NCBI GenBank assembly: GCA_900542835.1
Contig: UQPB01000004.1
Coordinates: forward strand, 1 to 64,000
From: an uncultured Pelosinus sp.
GTDB taxonomy: Bacteria; Bacillota; Negativicutes; Sporomusales; Acetonemataceae
Length of the DNA: 64,000 nucleotides
Direction: 5' to 3'
Shown one piece after another: positions 9,046-17,611 of this stretch. Below the pieces are notes generated by a model, which saw nothing but the letters and a program-made list of their open reading frames with translations, made no database searches and was not told the DNA's origin. Both the position numbers and the translations under genes were made by a program. The first letter of the stretch is position 1. The number at the start of each line of letters is the position of its first letter.

Positions 9046-9738
9046 ATGTCAAATGCAGGATTTCGTATTTTTAAGAAAGTAAACCGTCCCAGTAAGGACT
9101 TAATCGAGCAGTTCCGCGGTCTGCCGGTGGCTAACATTGCGGATGAAATGAACCGGTTTAGCTGTGTCGATGCGCGGATTAAACCGGTTAATAAAGCGCA
9201 ATTGCTGGGTCCGGCGTTTACGGTAAAGGCGCGTATCGGCGACAACATGATGTTTCACAAAGCCCTGGATCTGGCTCTGCCAGGCGATGTTATCGTAGTA
9301 GATGTGCAAGGTGATCTGGTTAACTCGGTCACCGGCGAAATCATGATGCGTCAGGCCCTCAAGAAAGGGCTGGCTGGAATCGTTATTGATGGTGCCATCC
9401 GTGATCTGGAAGCGCTGCGGGAAATGGATATGGCGATTTATGCTGCCGGCGTGACGCCTAAAGGGCCATACAAGGACGGCCCCGGCGAAATTAATGTGCC
9501 GGTAAGCTGTGGCGGAGTGGTGGTGAACCCGGGCGACATTTTAGTCGGCGATGTTGACGGTATTGTCGTAATCCGGCCTCAGGATGCGGCGGTGGTTGCC
9601 GAGAAGGCAAAAGCTAAAAAGCAAAAGGAACAGGCAACTTTTAAAGCGATAGAAGCAGGAACGCTGGACCGGTCGGCTTATTCGGATGAGGCCTTTCTTA
9701 AGAAGGGCTGCGAGATTATCGACGACTATTATCAGTGA
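9046..9738 (+). CDS. RraA-family aldolase/decarboxylase-like protein
   Basis: The 230-residue protein belongs to the RraA fold, which includes 4-hydroxy-4-methyl-2-oxoglutarate/4-carboxy-4-hydroxy-2-oxoadipate aldolases and oxaloacetate decarboxylases. The signature IVIDGAIRDLEALREM holds the catalytic Arg-Asp pair, preceded by DVIVVDVQGD. Aldolases of this family release pyruvate from 4-hydroxy-2-oxo acids using a divalent metal. Extra C-terminal residues rich in Lys and Glu (AEKAKAKKQKEQ) are usual for the catabolic branch rather than the short RNase E regulator. It ends the sigma-54 operon and is followed by a hairpin. Confidence 0.85.
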   Translation: MSNAGFRIFKKVNRPSKDLIEQFRGLPVANIADEMNRFSCVDARIKPVNKAQLLGPAFTVKARIGDNMMFHKALDLALPGDVIVVDVQGDLVNSVTGEIMMRQALKKGLAGIVIDGAIRDLEALREMDMAIYAAGVTPKGPYKDGPGEINVPVSCGGVVVNPGDILVGDVDGIVVIRPQDAAVVAEKAKAKKQKEQATFKAIEAGTLDRSAYSDEAFLKKGCEIIDDYYQ

Positions 9739-9760
9739 AACTTTGTCGCTGGATCATTTT

Positions 9761-9800
9761 ACGGCGCTCACTGTCTCCAATGACAGTGAGCGCCGTTTAT
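9761..9800 (+). terminator. terminator of the sigma-54 operon
   Basis: A perfect 15-bp stem (9761-9775 with 9782-9796), loop TCCAAT, is followed by TTATTAAT. The T-run is short but the stem is very stable. Confidence 0.8.
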
Positions 9801-9979
9801 TAATTGCTGCTGAATTTAGCCGATAGTACGTCCGGCATTGCTGCTTTAAGGGAAATCTATGGGAAAATATTAACGGAACCTTAATTGTTTGATAACTTCC
9901 GATAACAGCATCTGCGTCATAATATATACATAACGCAACCAACTCTTTTTACTGCTGATTAAGCTAAGGAGATGCTGAA

Positions 9980-11689
9980 ATGACGACACGGCGATATCCA
10001 ATCATTGTACAACTGGCTGCTATCTTTGCGACAACCATTTTATTGTTTCTCTCTATCTTAGGTTATATGCTTTACAGTTATGCAAATACGACGACTGCGA
10101 CAGTAGAATACAGTGATAAAGTCAACACAGCCTCGTCCAGATTGATTATGGTCAAAAACGCCCATACTGATTTTACCCGGGCGTTACTAAGTATGCGGGG
10201 CTTCCTGTTTTATGCCGACGGAGCGGCGCAATACGAACAAGAATATCGCAGCAATTTCGCGAACAGCTATGAGACTGTGAAATCATATAATCTGACTGCT
10301 CAGAGCAGCGATGACGCCGGCCGGTTGGAACGGCTGCTGGCTGAGTACCTGGTGCTAGGGGATAAAGTGATAGCGGCCAAAAAAAATAATGAGCCGGGTC
10401 TCAATGCTTTACTGGGTTCGGGACGGCAATTGGTTGACCAGATTGATGGGCAGTTTATTGTTGTCGCAGAAAAGCAGGGGGATGCCATCAACGCCGATAG
10501 TGAATTTCTCATTGATCAGTCTAAACGCCAAAGCCAATTGGGGATGACGGCCAGCCTGGCAGTAACAATTGTGATAATCGGTATTGTGTTTGGGTATAGC
10601 AGAAGAATGACTGTCCGCCTGAATAACTTAAAAACAGAAGTGGCGGCGGTTGGCATGCTGGATTTAACCCGGCAGGATTTCCACGCTACCTGCAATGATG
10701 AGATTGGCGACATGGCCGAGGTCATCATCAGCATGAAGCGCGCTCTGCGGGGTGTTGTCGGTAATCTTAAGGACAGTGCCGCTACAGTGGCGGCAGCATC
10801 GGAAGAGCTCACCGCCAATTCGGAACAGTCGGCCCAGGCTACCAAGCAAATTGCGGCTTCGATTACCAGCGTGGCTGCCGGTGCCAGTGAGCAATTAGCC
10901 GCAGCCAGTGAGACCACTACCATAGTTGGGCAAATGTCGAGCGGCATACAGCAGGTATCAGTCAGCACCAATCAAGTTGCCGAGCAGGCTGTCCGGGCGT
11001 CGGAAAAGGCCCACGACGGCGGCAAGGCCGTTGAGGCGGCAGTTGCCAAAATCATTCAGGTAGAAGGTACGGTTAACGCTTCCGCCCAGGTCGTTACCAA
11101 GCTGGGCGAGCGCTCAAAGGAAATTGGCCAGATTGTCGATACGATTGCCGGCATTGCCGGCCAGACAAATCTGTTGGCGCTTAATGCGGCGATCGAGGCC
11201 GCCAGAGCGGGTGAACAGGGACGTGGTTTCGCCGTGGTGGCTGAGGAAGTCCGCAAGCTTGCCGAGCAGTCCCAGGAAGCAGCCAAAAAGATCGCGGAAC
11301 TGATTGAAGAAATCCAGGGAGACACGGAACAAGCTGTCGTGGCAATGAACGACGGCACGCGGGAAGTCAAAGCCGGGGCAGAGGTCGTTAGCGCTGCTGG
11401 TCTGGCTTTTCGTGAGATTGTCGCAATGGTGTCGCTTGTGTCAACCCAAATGAACGAGAGTTCATCGGCTATTCAGCAAATAGCCGATGAAAGTCAACGG
11501 ATAGTGGGGGCTGTCAAAACAATAGACAACCTCAGCCAGATGTCATCCGGCGAGTCGCAAAGCGTCTCGGCTGCCGTTGAGGAACAGTTGGCGTCAATCG
11601 AAGAAATCGCAACCTCCAGTGAAGCGCTGTCCAAGCTGGCGCAAGCAGTCCAGGCCGAAGTGGCTAAGTTTCACGTAGAAAATGACTGA
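9980..11689 (+). CDS. methyl-accepting chemotaxis protein
   Basis: The 569-residue chemoreceptor has a transmembrane helix near residues 10-32 and a roughly 150-residue extracytoplasmic four-helix-bundle-like sensor. A second membrane helix lies near 186-207, then HAMP and a long signalling coiled coil. The hairpin tip [20 protein letters not shown] is the CheA/CheW-binding signature. AAGGAG precedes the ATG. It is flanked by hairpins and thus single. The ligand cannot be read; an adjacent catabolic operon for a carboxylate makes an organic acid plausible but unproven. Confidence 0.95.
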   Translation: MTTRRYPIIVQLAAIFATTILLFLSILGYMLYSYANTTTATVEYSDKVNTASSRLIMVKNAHTDFTRALLSMRGFLFYADGAAQYEQEYRSNFANSYETVKSYNLTAQSSDDAGRLERLLAEYLVLGDKVIAAKKNNEPGLNALLGSGRQLVDQIDGQFIVVAEKQGDAINADSEFLIDQSKRQSQLGMTASLAVTIVIIGIVFGYSRRMTVRLNNLKTEVAAVGMLDLTRQDFHATCNDEIGDMAEVIISMKRALRGVVGNLKDSAATVAAASEELTANSEQSAQATKQIAASITSVAAGASEQLAAASETTTIVGQMSSGIQQVSVSTNQVAEQAVRASEKAHDGGKAVEAAVAKIIQVEGTVNASAQVVTKLGERSKEIGQIVDTIAGIAGQTNLLALNAAIEAARAGEQGRGFAVVAEEVRKLAEQSQEAAKKIAELIEEIQGDTEQAVVAMNDGTREVKAGAEVVSAAGLAFREIVAMVSLVSTQMNESSSAIQQIADESQRIVGAVKTIDNLSQMSSGESQSVSAAVEEQLASIEEIATSSEALSKLAQAVQAEVAKFHVEND

Positions 11690-11723
11690 CATGTTAACGC
11701 TTCAATGGCTGCTGCAGGAGCAA

Positions 11724-11756
11724 AACGCCACTACAGCGACAATCTGTAGTGGCGTT
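11724..11756 (+). terminator. terminator of the chemoreceptor gene
   Basis: A 13-bp perfect inverted repeat (AACGCCACTACAG with its complement at 11744-11756) lies just after the stop codon. The T-run is weak. Confidence 0.7.
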
Positions 11757-11808
11757 AACTATTTCCGTTCGCTTGCGGCTGCATGGCGGAAAAAATTTTC
11801 CTGGGAAA

Positions 11809-11859
11809 TTGACAGTATCGACGGCAAAGTGTATAGTTTGAATATGTGTATATACACAT
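11809..11859 (+). promoter_or_regulatory. marR promoter with palindromic operator
   Basis: TTGACA (11809-11814), a 17-bp spacer and TATAGT (11832-11837) form a near-consensus promoter. The expected start point falls on a perfect 16-bp palindrome, ATGTGTATATACACAT (11844-11859). Its core GTGTATATACAC recurs ahead of the neighbouring MFS gene, so this is the probable autoregulatory operator. Confidence 0.8.
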
Positions 11860-11886
11860 TAAGCCGGTATGTGAAGGGAGGCTGCT

Positions 11887-12330
11887 ATGAACCCGATTAA
11901 AGCGGTTTATCCTAAATCCTCTAGTCCCTGTTATTGCTTAAATTTACGACGGGCATCCAAGGCGGTCACCCAGCTTTATGATGCGGTCTTGAAGCCTAGC
12001 GGACTTACCGTTGCGCAGTTGGCGCTGCTGAGCAATCTGGCGGCAGCCGAACCTGTGACCATAAACGGGCTGGCAAAAATCCTGCGTGTTGACAGAACGA
12101 CTCTGAACCGTAATATGAAACCGCTGGTTGATGCCTGCTATATAGAGATTAACCCGGGCAAAGATTCGCGTACCCGGCAAATAACGCTGACAAAACGCGG
12201 GCAAGACGCGGCTGCTTCCGGGATGGTACTATGGAAAGAGGCCCAAAAAACGATGAAGGAATACCTGGGAAACGAGGATCTGGCCACGCTTAAACAGCTG
12301 CTGGCAAAGCTGGAGGCATTAGTGCCTTAA
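11887..12330 (+). CDS. MarR-family transcriptional repressor
   Basis: The 147-residue winged-helix protein has the MarR recognition region INGLAKILRVDRTTLNRNMKPL and wing NPGKDSRTRQITLTKRG. Two cysteines near the N-terminus (SPCYCLNLRRAS) are placed as in a common MarR subgroup and might sense oxidants or electrophiles; that is inference. GGGAGG precedes the ATG by about seven bases. A palindrome on its own promoter is repeated before the next gene, an MFS exporter, so it very likely represses both. Confidence 0.9.
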   Translation: MNPIKAVYPKSSSPCYCLNLRRASKAVTQLYDAVLKPSGLTVAQLALLSNLAAAEPVTINGLAKILRVDRTTLNRNMKPLVDACYIEINPGKDSRTRQITLTKRGQDAAASGMVLWKEAQKTMKEYLGNEDLATLKQLLAKLEALVP

Positions 12331-12385
12331 GCTATACTGTCGTCAGCTGGCAGGCGAGATCAGCAGTCGCAGTGCAAGAAGATAG

Positions 12386-12397
12386 GTGTATATACAC
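12386..12397 (+). promoter_or_regulatory. second MarR operator, upstream of MFS gene
   Basis: GTGTATATACAC here is identical to the core of the palindrome on the marR promoter. It lies 82 bp before the MFS start, in the gap after marR. No convincing -35 box was found beside it. Confidence 0.65.
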
Positions 12398-12452
12398 TGT
12401 GGCCGTAAATGCCGGCAAAGGGTTGCGATACTGTCCGATGCAATAATTGACC

Positions 12453-12478
12453 AAAGGAGATATAGAAAGGAGATATAG
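12453..12478 (+). repeat. tandem 13-bp repeat duplicating a ribosome-binding site
   Basis: AAAGGAGATATAG occurs twice in tandem, directly abutting the MFS start codon at 12479. Each unit holds AAGGAG; only the second is at working distance (six bases). Confidence 0.85.
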
Positions 12479-13681
12479 ATGGAACCTAATTCAAACCGGA
12501 AAACATGGCTGATAATGCTCAGTGCGGCCGCAATTCTGGCGATTACTATGGGTGCAAGACAATCGGTCGGGCTTTTTGTTTCGCCAATCGATGCGACTAC
12601 AGGTTTAGGCATCGTTTCAATTAGCTTTGCTCTCGCTGTGGGACAGTTTATGTGGGGCCTTGCCCAGCCTGTTTTTGGAGCGATTGCTGACAAAAGAGGT
12701 TCTTACGGCGTTCTTGTGTGGGGGACTTTCCTGCTTGCGGGAGGATTAGCGCTTACTCCGTTTGCTAATACAGAGTGGTCGCTGCTATTAACGATGGGAT
12801 TTTTAAGTGCGGCAGGAGCGGGTGCCGGGAGCTTTTCGGTACTGATTGGCGCCACCGCCAAACAGCTGCGTCCGGAGCAACGCTCTTTCGCCGGCGGTTT
12901 CATCAATGCGGGAGGTTCGCTCGGACAATTTATTTTTGCACCTTTATTACAGGCTGTCATTAACGGTTTTGGCTGGGTTGCTGCCATGTTCACTATGGCG
13001 GCAGCATCTCTCGCGACAATTCCGCTTGCTTCACTGTTAACCGCGAAACCATCCCCGGAAGCGATAATTGCAACAGAACCACATCCGGTCGGCTTGCTGC
13101 AGCAGATCCGGCTCGCAATCAAAGACAGAAGCTACCTTTGTCTGCATGCCGGTTTTTTTACATGCGGCTTTCATATTGCCTTTTTGGTGACACACTTGCC
13201 GGGCGAAGTTGCGCTATGCGGGCATTCAGCAAATGTATCGGCGGCTTCCTTAGCGATCATTGGCCTATTTAATATAGCAGGCAGTTTGTTTGCCGGTTCT
13301 CTTGGCACTCGCTATCGGATGAAATACATACTTGCTGTCATGTATGGCAGTCGCGCTGTGATGATCGCTTTGTATCTGCTAACCCCCAAAACTGATCTGA
13401 CGTTTTATATTTTTGCGGCATTTCTTGGCTTTACCTGGTTGGCGACAGTACCGCCAACCGCCGGTCTTGTAGGAAAGCTATTCGGAACAAAATATCTGGC
13501 TACCCTTTTCGGCTTGACGCTGCTCACGCATCAGATTGGCGGCTTTTTAGGCGCCTGGCTTGGCGGCCTTGCGATGGCCCATGATGGTAATTATTTATGG
13601 ATGTGGTATGCTGATATTATCTTAGCCTGTTTGGCAGCGCTGGTTAACCTGCCGATTCGGGAGAAGGCAATAAAAGTATAA
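12479..13681 (+). CDS. MFS transporter
   Basis: This 400-residue major facilitator protein has 12 hydrophobic segments. The loop ADKRGSYGVLVWG is the conserved motif between helices 2 and 3. The overall look (GARQSVGLFVSPI near the start) is that of the oxalate/monocarboxylate-type MFS branch, often annotated as drug or anion exporters. It lies next to a MarR repressor and carries the same operator, which fits an inducible efflux pump for a toxic compound. The duplicated ribosome site is described separately. Confidence 0.85.
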   Translation: MEPNSNRKTWLIMLSAAAILAITMGARQSVGLFVSPIDATTGLGIVSISFALAVGQFMWGLAQPVFGAIADKRGSYGVLVWGTFLLAGGLALTPFANTEWSLLLTMGFLSAAGAGAGSFSVLIGATAKQLRPEQRSFAGGFINAGGSLGQFIFAPLLQAVINGFGWVAAMFTMAAASLATIPLASLLTAKPSPEAIIATEPHPVGLLQQIRLAIKDRSYLCLHAGFFTCGFHIAFLVTHLPGEVALCGHSANVSAASLAIIGLFNIAGSLFAGSLGTRYRMKYILAVMYGSRAVMIALYLLTPKTDLTFYIFAAFLGFTWLATVPPTAGLVGKLFGTKYLATLFGLTLLTHQIGGFLGAWLGGLAMAHDGNYLWMWYADIILACLAALVNLPIREKAIKV

Positions 13682-13813
13682 GTATGGGAGAGTCCCCTAA
13701 GCAAGCGCGTGTTTAGTGTTAACCAAGCATAGCTCTGGCCGTGATCGGAGATCGGCAAGATGAACAGGGCTAGTGGACTACTGCATGCAGAAGTTAAGCT
13801 TTCGGCAGAATTC

Positions 13814-13841
13814 TTGACAATGCGAACTGATTATGTATAAT
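13814..13841 (+). promoter_or_regulatory. sigma-A-type promoter of the ykkC riboswitch
   Basis: TTGACA (13814-13819), a 16-bp spacer and TATAAT (13836-13841) are both consensus boxes. Transcription would start about 13848, just before the conserved aptamer. Confidence 0.85.
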
Positions 13842-13852
13842 AAAGTAAATAG

Positions 13853-13983
13853 TTTTCTAGGGTTCCGCAGTTCGCTGGCTGGTCCGAGAGAAGACGGCAG
13901 TCTACGGACTGTGGCATGGAGGGATAAAAGCCCGGGAGAATGGCTGCGATAGCAGCTCGTTTTCCCAGGCTTTTATCTTTTTT
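13853..13983 (+). ncRNA. ykkC-type riboswitch, probably guanidine-I, with terminator
   Basis: Conserved ykkC blocks occur in order: CTAGGGTTCCG (13857 on), CTGGTCCGAGAG (13879-13890), ACGGAC, and GGGATAAAAGCCCGGGAG (13921-13938). The last block doubles as the 5' arm of a long terminator: GATAAAAGCC pairs with GGCTTTTATC (13968-13977), with an inner GCTGC/GCAGC stem and a T6 run. Ligand binding would hold the 5' arm in the aptamer and let transcription proceed. The guanidine class is inferred from memory of the consensus; the PRPP and ppGpp subtypes share the scaffold. Confidence 0.85.
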
Positions 13984-14079
13984 GCCGGGATTCTATGACA
14001 ACGCCTGTGCTGGGCGTGGTGTTAATTCGTCAAAGTAACTGGGTTCGTTTAAAAACCATTAGAAAGCGGGGAATCGGCA

Positions 14080-14565
14080 ATGTTTCGAGATATGCGAAGA
14101 GGACGACAATTATTATCAAGGGAAGACACTGTGGCTGTAATGAACAGATGCACAAATGGCGTTCTGGCATGCTTAGGTGATGAAGGGTATCCTTACGCAG
14201 TTCCGCTTAGTTATGTTTACTTCCAGGACAAAATCTATTTTCACTCAGCAAAAGCAGGCCATAAAATTGATGCGATTACCAAGAACGCAAAGGTATCTTT
14301 TGCGGTAATCGATGAAGATACAATCGTAAGTAAAGAATATACCACTTATTTCCGCAGTGTTCTTGCTTTTGGCAAGGCAAGAATTGTAGAAGGCGATGAA
14401 TGGCTGGCCGCGTTTACGGCTTTAGTTGAAAAATATTCGGGAGACCAGCCGGAAGCAGCCAAACATAAGGAAATAACCGGATGCAGGCAGTCCTTGCTGC
14501 TTGCGATTGACGTCGAACACATAACTGGAAAAGAAGCGATCGAGTACGTCAGAGCTAAAGGGTAA
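14080..14565 (+). CDS. pyridoxamine 5'-phosphate oxidase-like flavoprotein (NimA-like)
   Basis: The 161-residue split-barrel protein has the start typical of the nitroimidazole-resistance/PNPOx-like family (RRGRQLLSREDTVAVMNRC). Further family features are GYPYAVPLSYVYFQDKIYFHSAKAGHK and the closing ITGKEAIE. Such proteins bind FMN or haem, and some reduce nitro compounds; most are uncharacterised. GCGGGGAAT precedes the ATG. It is the first gene after the ykkC riboswitch, with about 100 bp between, so its expression should depend on the riboswitch ligand. That pairing is unusual because guanidine riboswitches normally control exporters or guanidine-degrading enzymes. Confidence 0.85.
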   Translation: MFRDMRRGRQLLSREDTVAVMNRCTNGVLACLGDEGYPYAVPLSYVYFQDKIYFHSAKAGHKIDAITKNAKVSFAVIDEDTIVSKEYTTYFRSVLAFGKARIVEGDEWLAAFTALVEKYSGDQPEAAKHKEITGCRQSLLLAIDVEHITGKEAIEYVRAKG

Positions 14566-14804
14566 TTTACTAAACTCTCTTACAGAAGTGTATGTCGACA
14601 GAATTGCCGCCGCCATCTTCGTCCCGGAACTAGTAACCCGGTTCGGCGCTGCATGCGGCCCGTATTGCTGCCATGGTTCTGACCACTGAAACACGGGTTG
14701 CCGGTAAGCCGCCAAAAGAGCCTGCGGCTTCCAGCGGCATAAATCAGGAGATGTAACGCCAGCATCATTGAAACTCGTATCGGTGATTTGCTATTCAATA
14801 GCGG
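14566..14804 (+). other. unassigned gap, possibly decayed coding sequence
   Basis: No intact gene with a ribosome site was found. One frame from about 14588 reads roughly 33 codons to a stop, and other short open stretches lie between it and the downstream terminator. That terminator has no gene of its own apart from the NimA-like one 240 bp upstream, so either a lost gene or a long 3' UTR lies here. Confidence 0.25.
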
Positions 14805-14855
14805 CACCAAAAGCGGTCTGATGGATAATCCCTCTTGACCGCTTTTGGTGTTTTT
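14805..14855 (+). terminator. intrinsic terminator
   Basis: A 14-bp perfect stem, CACCAAAAGCGGTC (14805-14818) with its complement at 14837-14850, is followed by T5. It probably ends the riboswitch/NimA transcript. Confidence 0.8.
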
Positions 14856-15008
14856 GGCCTTACTATTGCATGATTAAACAGGCATTCCCTGAGTAGATGA
14901 AATACATTTTCACAATCAGACAAGTTTGCTGCTTTTGGCAGTCATGCTATTGCTGTATCGCATTTTACAGGAAAGAGCAAGCTTGTCTTTTTTTATTTGC
15001 AATAGATC

Positions 15009-15036
15009 TTGCTTTTTGCGTCAAGAGCGGTAAAAT
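15009..15036 (+). promoter_or_regulatory. possible promoter for the EamA gene
   Basis: TTGCTT (15009-15014), a 16-bp spacer and TAAAAT (15031-15036) lie in the gap before the transporter. An AGGAGGT at about 15061 has no start codon after it. The remaining bases of 14856-15227 show nothing recognisable. Confidence 0.35.
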
Positions 15037-15227
15037 AGTCGATGGAGATAATTTTTACAGAGGAGGTAGCGGCACGCAAATAACCGTTTAGATTAGGAAA
15101 TTTGTACTTGGGTCTACAATTCTCCATCACGTTTCCCCTGCTGAAGAAATACCGTCCGGAGCAAGTAACGATGTAGTGAATTTTAGCTATAAATAAATTA
15201 ATCTTATTAGCAGGAACAGGGAGTCAA

Positions 15228-16151
15228 ATGACTGAACAAAACAAAAAAATAGCGGGAATCTTACTTACCCTGTTAGGAGGAGCCTTTTGGGGGCTATCAG
15301 GCGCTTGCGGGCAATATTTATTTGACTATAAAGGCGCAACCACGGAATGGCTGGTTCCGATCCGGCTGGCATTGGCGGGATATGTTATGCTGGCTTTTTT
15401 TCTGATAAAGGACAGGAAAACTGCCCTAAGCGTCTGGAAAACAAAGAAAAACGCGCTGGATATTCTCTTTTATGGTCTTGCCGGAATGATGATGTGCCAG
15501 TATACGTATTTTGCTACCATCGAGAATTCCAACGCAGGAACAGCAACGGTTGTACAATACTTATCACCTGTTATGATCATGGCGGTCATGTGCTTTATGG
15601 AAAGGAAATTACCTAAGCCGGCAGAATTAGTGGCAATGTCTTGCGCACTGCTCGGCGTATTTCTGATTGCGACACATGGAAATGTTCATCAGATGGTCAT
15701 TTCCAAAGAAGCTTTGTTCTATGGCGTGAATACGGCTATCGCTGTGGTCATCTATAATATACAACCGCGAAATCTAATGAAGCAATTTAGCACGCCGCTT
15801 CTGATTGCCTGGGCTATGGTAATCGGCGGAACAGTACTCTGCATTATTTTTACCCCCTGGATCTATTCGCCGCTAATTGATTTAGAAGCAATACTGGCGT
15901 TGACCGCAATTATTTTATTGGGCACCATCGTATCTTTTTGCTTCTATATGCAAGGGGTCAAGCTGATCGGAGCAACTCATGCAAGCATGTACGCCAGTGT
16001 GGAACCCGTATCTGCCGCTTTGTTATCCCTTTTGTGGCTGAAGGTATCATTTGAAGTCGTGGATTTTGTGGGCTTTGCATTTATACTATCGACAATATTT
16101 ATTTTGTCCCTGACTTCTCAGGGAGGCTCAAATACAAAGCTCCGGCTATAG
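15228..16151 (+). CDS. EamA/DMT-family transporter
   Basis: The 307-residue protein has ten hydrophobic segments arranged as two EamA repeats. GGAFWGLSGACGQYLF opens the first, and the second ends with the typical LGTIVSFCFYMQGVKLIGATHASMYASVEPVSAAL. Members export amino acids, metabolites or other small compounds; the substrate is unknown. AGGGAG precedes the ATG. It is convergent with the iadA operon and separated from it by a hairpin. Confidence 0.88.
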   Translation: MTEQNKKIAGILLTLLGGAFWGLSGACGQYLFDYKGATTEWLVPIRLALAGYVMLAFFLIKDRKTALSVWKTKKNALDILFYGLAGMMMCQYTYFATIENSNAGTATVVQYLSPVMIMAVMCFMERKLPKPAELVAMSCALLGVFLIATHGNVHQMVISKEALFYGVNTAIAVVIYNIQPRNLMKQFSTPLLIAWAMVIGGTVLCIIFTPWIYSPLIDLEAILALTAIILLGTIVSFCFYMQGVKLIGATHASMYASVEPVSAALLSLLWLKVSFEVVDFVGFAFILSTIFILSLTSQGGSNTKLRL

Positions 16152-16174
16152 CATAAGCAGCCGGAGAGGCAGAA

Positions 16175-16220
16175 ATGAACCACATGTCAATTCAGTTTGC
16201 TGAAGTGACATGTGGTTCAT
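16175..16220. terminator. terminator between convergent genes
   Basis: A 15-bp perfect inverted repeat (16175-16189 with 16206-16220) lies between the EamA stop and the iadA stop. There is no strong T-run on either side, but position and stability suit a shared terminator. Confidence 0.6.
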
Positions 16221-16346
16221 CTGTCTTCTACACCTCTTTACTGTTTCGGTCATATTTGTGCAGACGGGGGCGGCGGCCGCCGGAAGCTTTTGGGAATCAG
16301 GCTGGTATCCCGTTATCTTCCCCAATCAATTGAGCCGGCAGTTGCC

Positions 16347-17522
16347 TTATTCAAAGGTGCCTTTGCGAATAACTGCGCCGTTTTCTATCATTTTAATCCC
16401 CTTAGCAAATACCGTCCGGATATTCAACTGATCGTCAAGAATAATAATGTCTGCTTGGCTGTCAATACCGATGCAGCCTTTAAGCGGCAATAGACCTAAT
16501 AGGCGGGCGGTATTTGTGGTGACGGTATGCAAAGCGCGGGTCAGATCCAAGCCGTCTGCCAATACCAAATCCCTGAATTCTTTATGGATTGAGTCGAGAG
16601 TGGTAACCAGCAGCCGGTCTACCTGCCCCGACTCGTTATATACCGCCATACTGCCGTTGCCGTCTGAACTCATGGTGATTCGCTCCAGCGGAACACCGTT
16701 ATCCAGACAGTTAATAATTGCCGAACTGGGCTTGATTGTACCGGCAAAACCATTTTGCGGGCTGACACCGGCCGTCATATCAATATAACCGCCCAGTTTG
16801 GCAAAATCCATTGCTTCGTCAAGCAATTCGCGTTTGCGGTTAATATGGGTCGGATAAAAATGCCGGGCCGGAATTTCGCTGGTATGTATCGCTTCCGTGA
16901 TTTTCGTTAATCCGTCTTTGCCGCTGCCCATGTGGAAATGGGCAATTCCCGCCTTGCCGCTCAACATGCCGCCCAGACGCGCTTCTGTTGCCAGCCGTCT
17001 TAGTTCCTGGACCGTGGGTTCTGACGACCGGTGGTCAGAAATGGCCACTTCGCCAACGCCGATTACTTTATCAACAATGATGATATCGTTGCGGACGCTG
17101 CCGGTAATTGTTTTAGCCGGCAGTTCGTAAGAACCTGTAAACATATAGGTCGTAACACCTTCAGTCTCCAACCCTCTGGCTTTCGCCAGCAAGGATTCAA
17201 GGTGTCTGGTGGTACCATCTGTGCCAAGCACTCCGACTAAGGTGGTAATGCCTGCGCTGACAATGCCGGAAAGCATGATTTCGGGAACGCGGCTGTAAAA
17301 ACCGGCCTCACCGCCGCCGCCGATCATATGGACATGCGGATCAATAAAGCCTGGAACCACCTTGCCGCCGTCGACGTCGATGACCTCCACGGGGAACACG
17401 GCTGTACAGAGGTCTAGCCGGGGAGCGATTTTGGCAATTTTGTCGCCGATAATAAGAATATCCTGATGGCCGAGATGCTGCGGTGCATATACGTCACAGT
17501 TTTTTAATACAGTAAATAGCAT
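16347..17522 (-). CDS. iadA: isoaspartyl dipeptidase (beta-aspartyl peptidase)
   Basis: The 391-residue amidohydrolase matches E. coli IadA (390 residues) in length and motifs. The metal-binding HVH is at 63-65, followed by AISDHRSSEPT, FHMGSGKDGL, PTHINR and SSDGNGSM. It removes isoaspartate from dipeptides formed by damaged proteins or cyanophycin-like material. Where the E. coli enzyme, as recalled, has the carbamylated bridging lysine (in GVKCAISDHR), this protein reads GVGEVAISDHR, putting a glutamate at 158. It is the last gene of a yjiH-yjiG-iadA operon, and AGGAGG precedes its ATG. Confidence 0.9.
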   Translation of the reverse strand: MLFTVLKNCDVYAPQHLGHQDILIIGDKIAKIAPRLDLCTAVFPVEVIDVDGGKVVPGFIDPHVHMIGGGGEAGFYSRVPEIMLSGIVSAGITTLVGVLGTDGTTRHLESLLAKARGLETEGVTTYMFTGSYELPAKTITGSVRNDIIIVDKVIGVGEVAISDHRSSEPTVQELRRLATEARLGGMLSGKAGIAHFHMGSGKDGLTKITEAIHTSEIPARHFYPTHINRKRELLDEAMDFAKLGGYIDMTAGVSPQNGFAGTIKPSSAIINCLDNGVPLERITMSSDGNGSMAVYNESGQVDRLLVTTLDSIHKEFRDLVLADGLDLTRALHTVTTNTARLLGLLPLKGCIGIDSQADIIILDDQLNIRTVFAKGIKMIENGAVIRKGTFE

Positions 17523-17611
17523 TTGATAACCTCCTAAGAGCTAAACCGCCCGTTTACCGCCCACAGCGAATACCTGACGGTCCAGGGTTATAGACAGAAT
17601 CGGCTGCTCCA

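Noticed and set aside
13995..14180. 61-codon ORF between the riboswitch and the NimA-like gene
   Set aside because: No ribosome site, overlaps the NimA-like gene in another frame and has no family features; an SMR exporter was sought and is absent.
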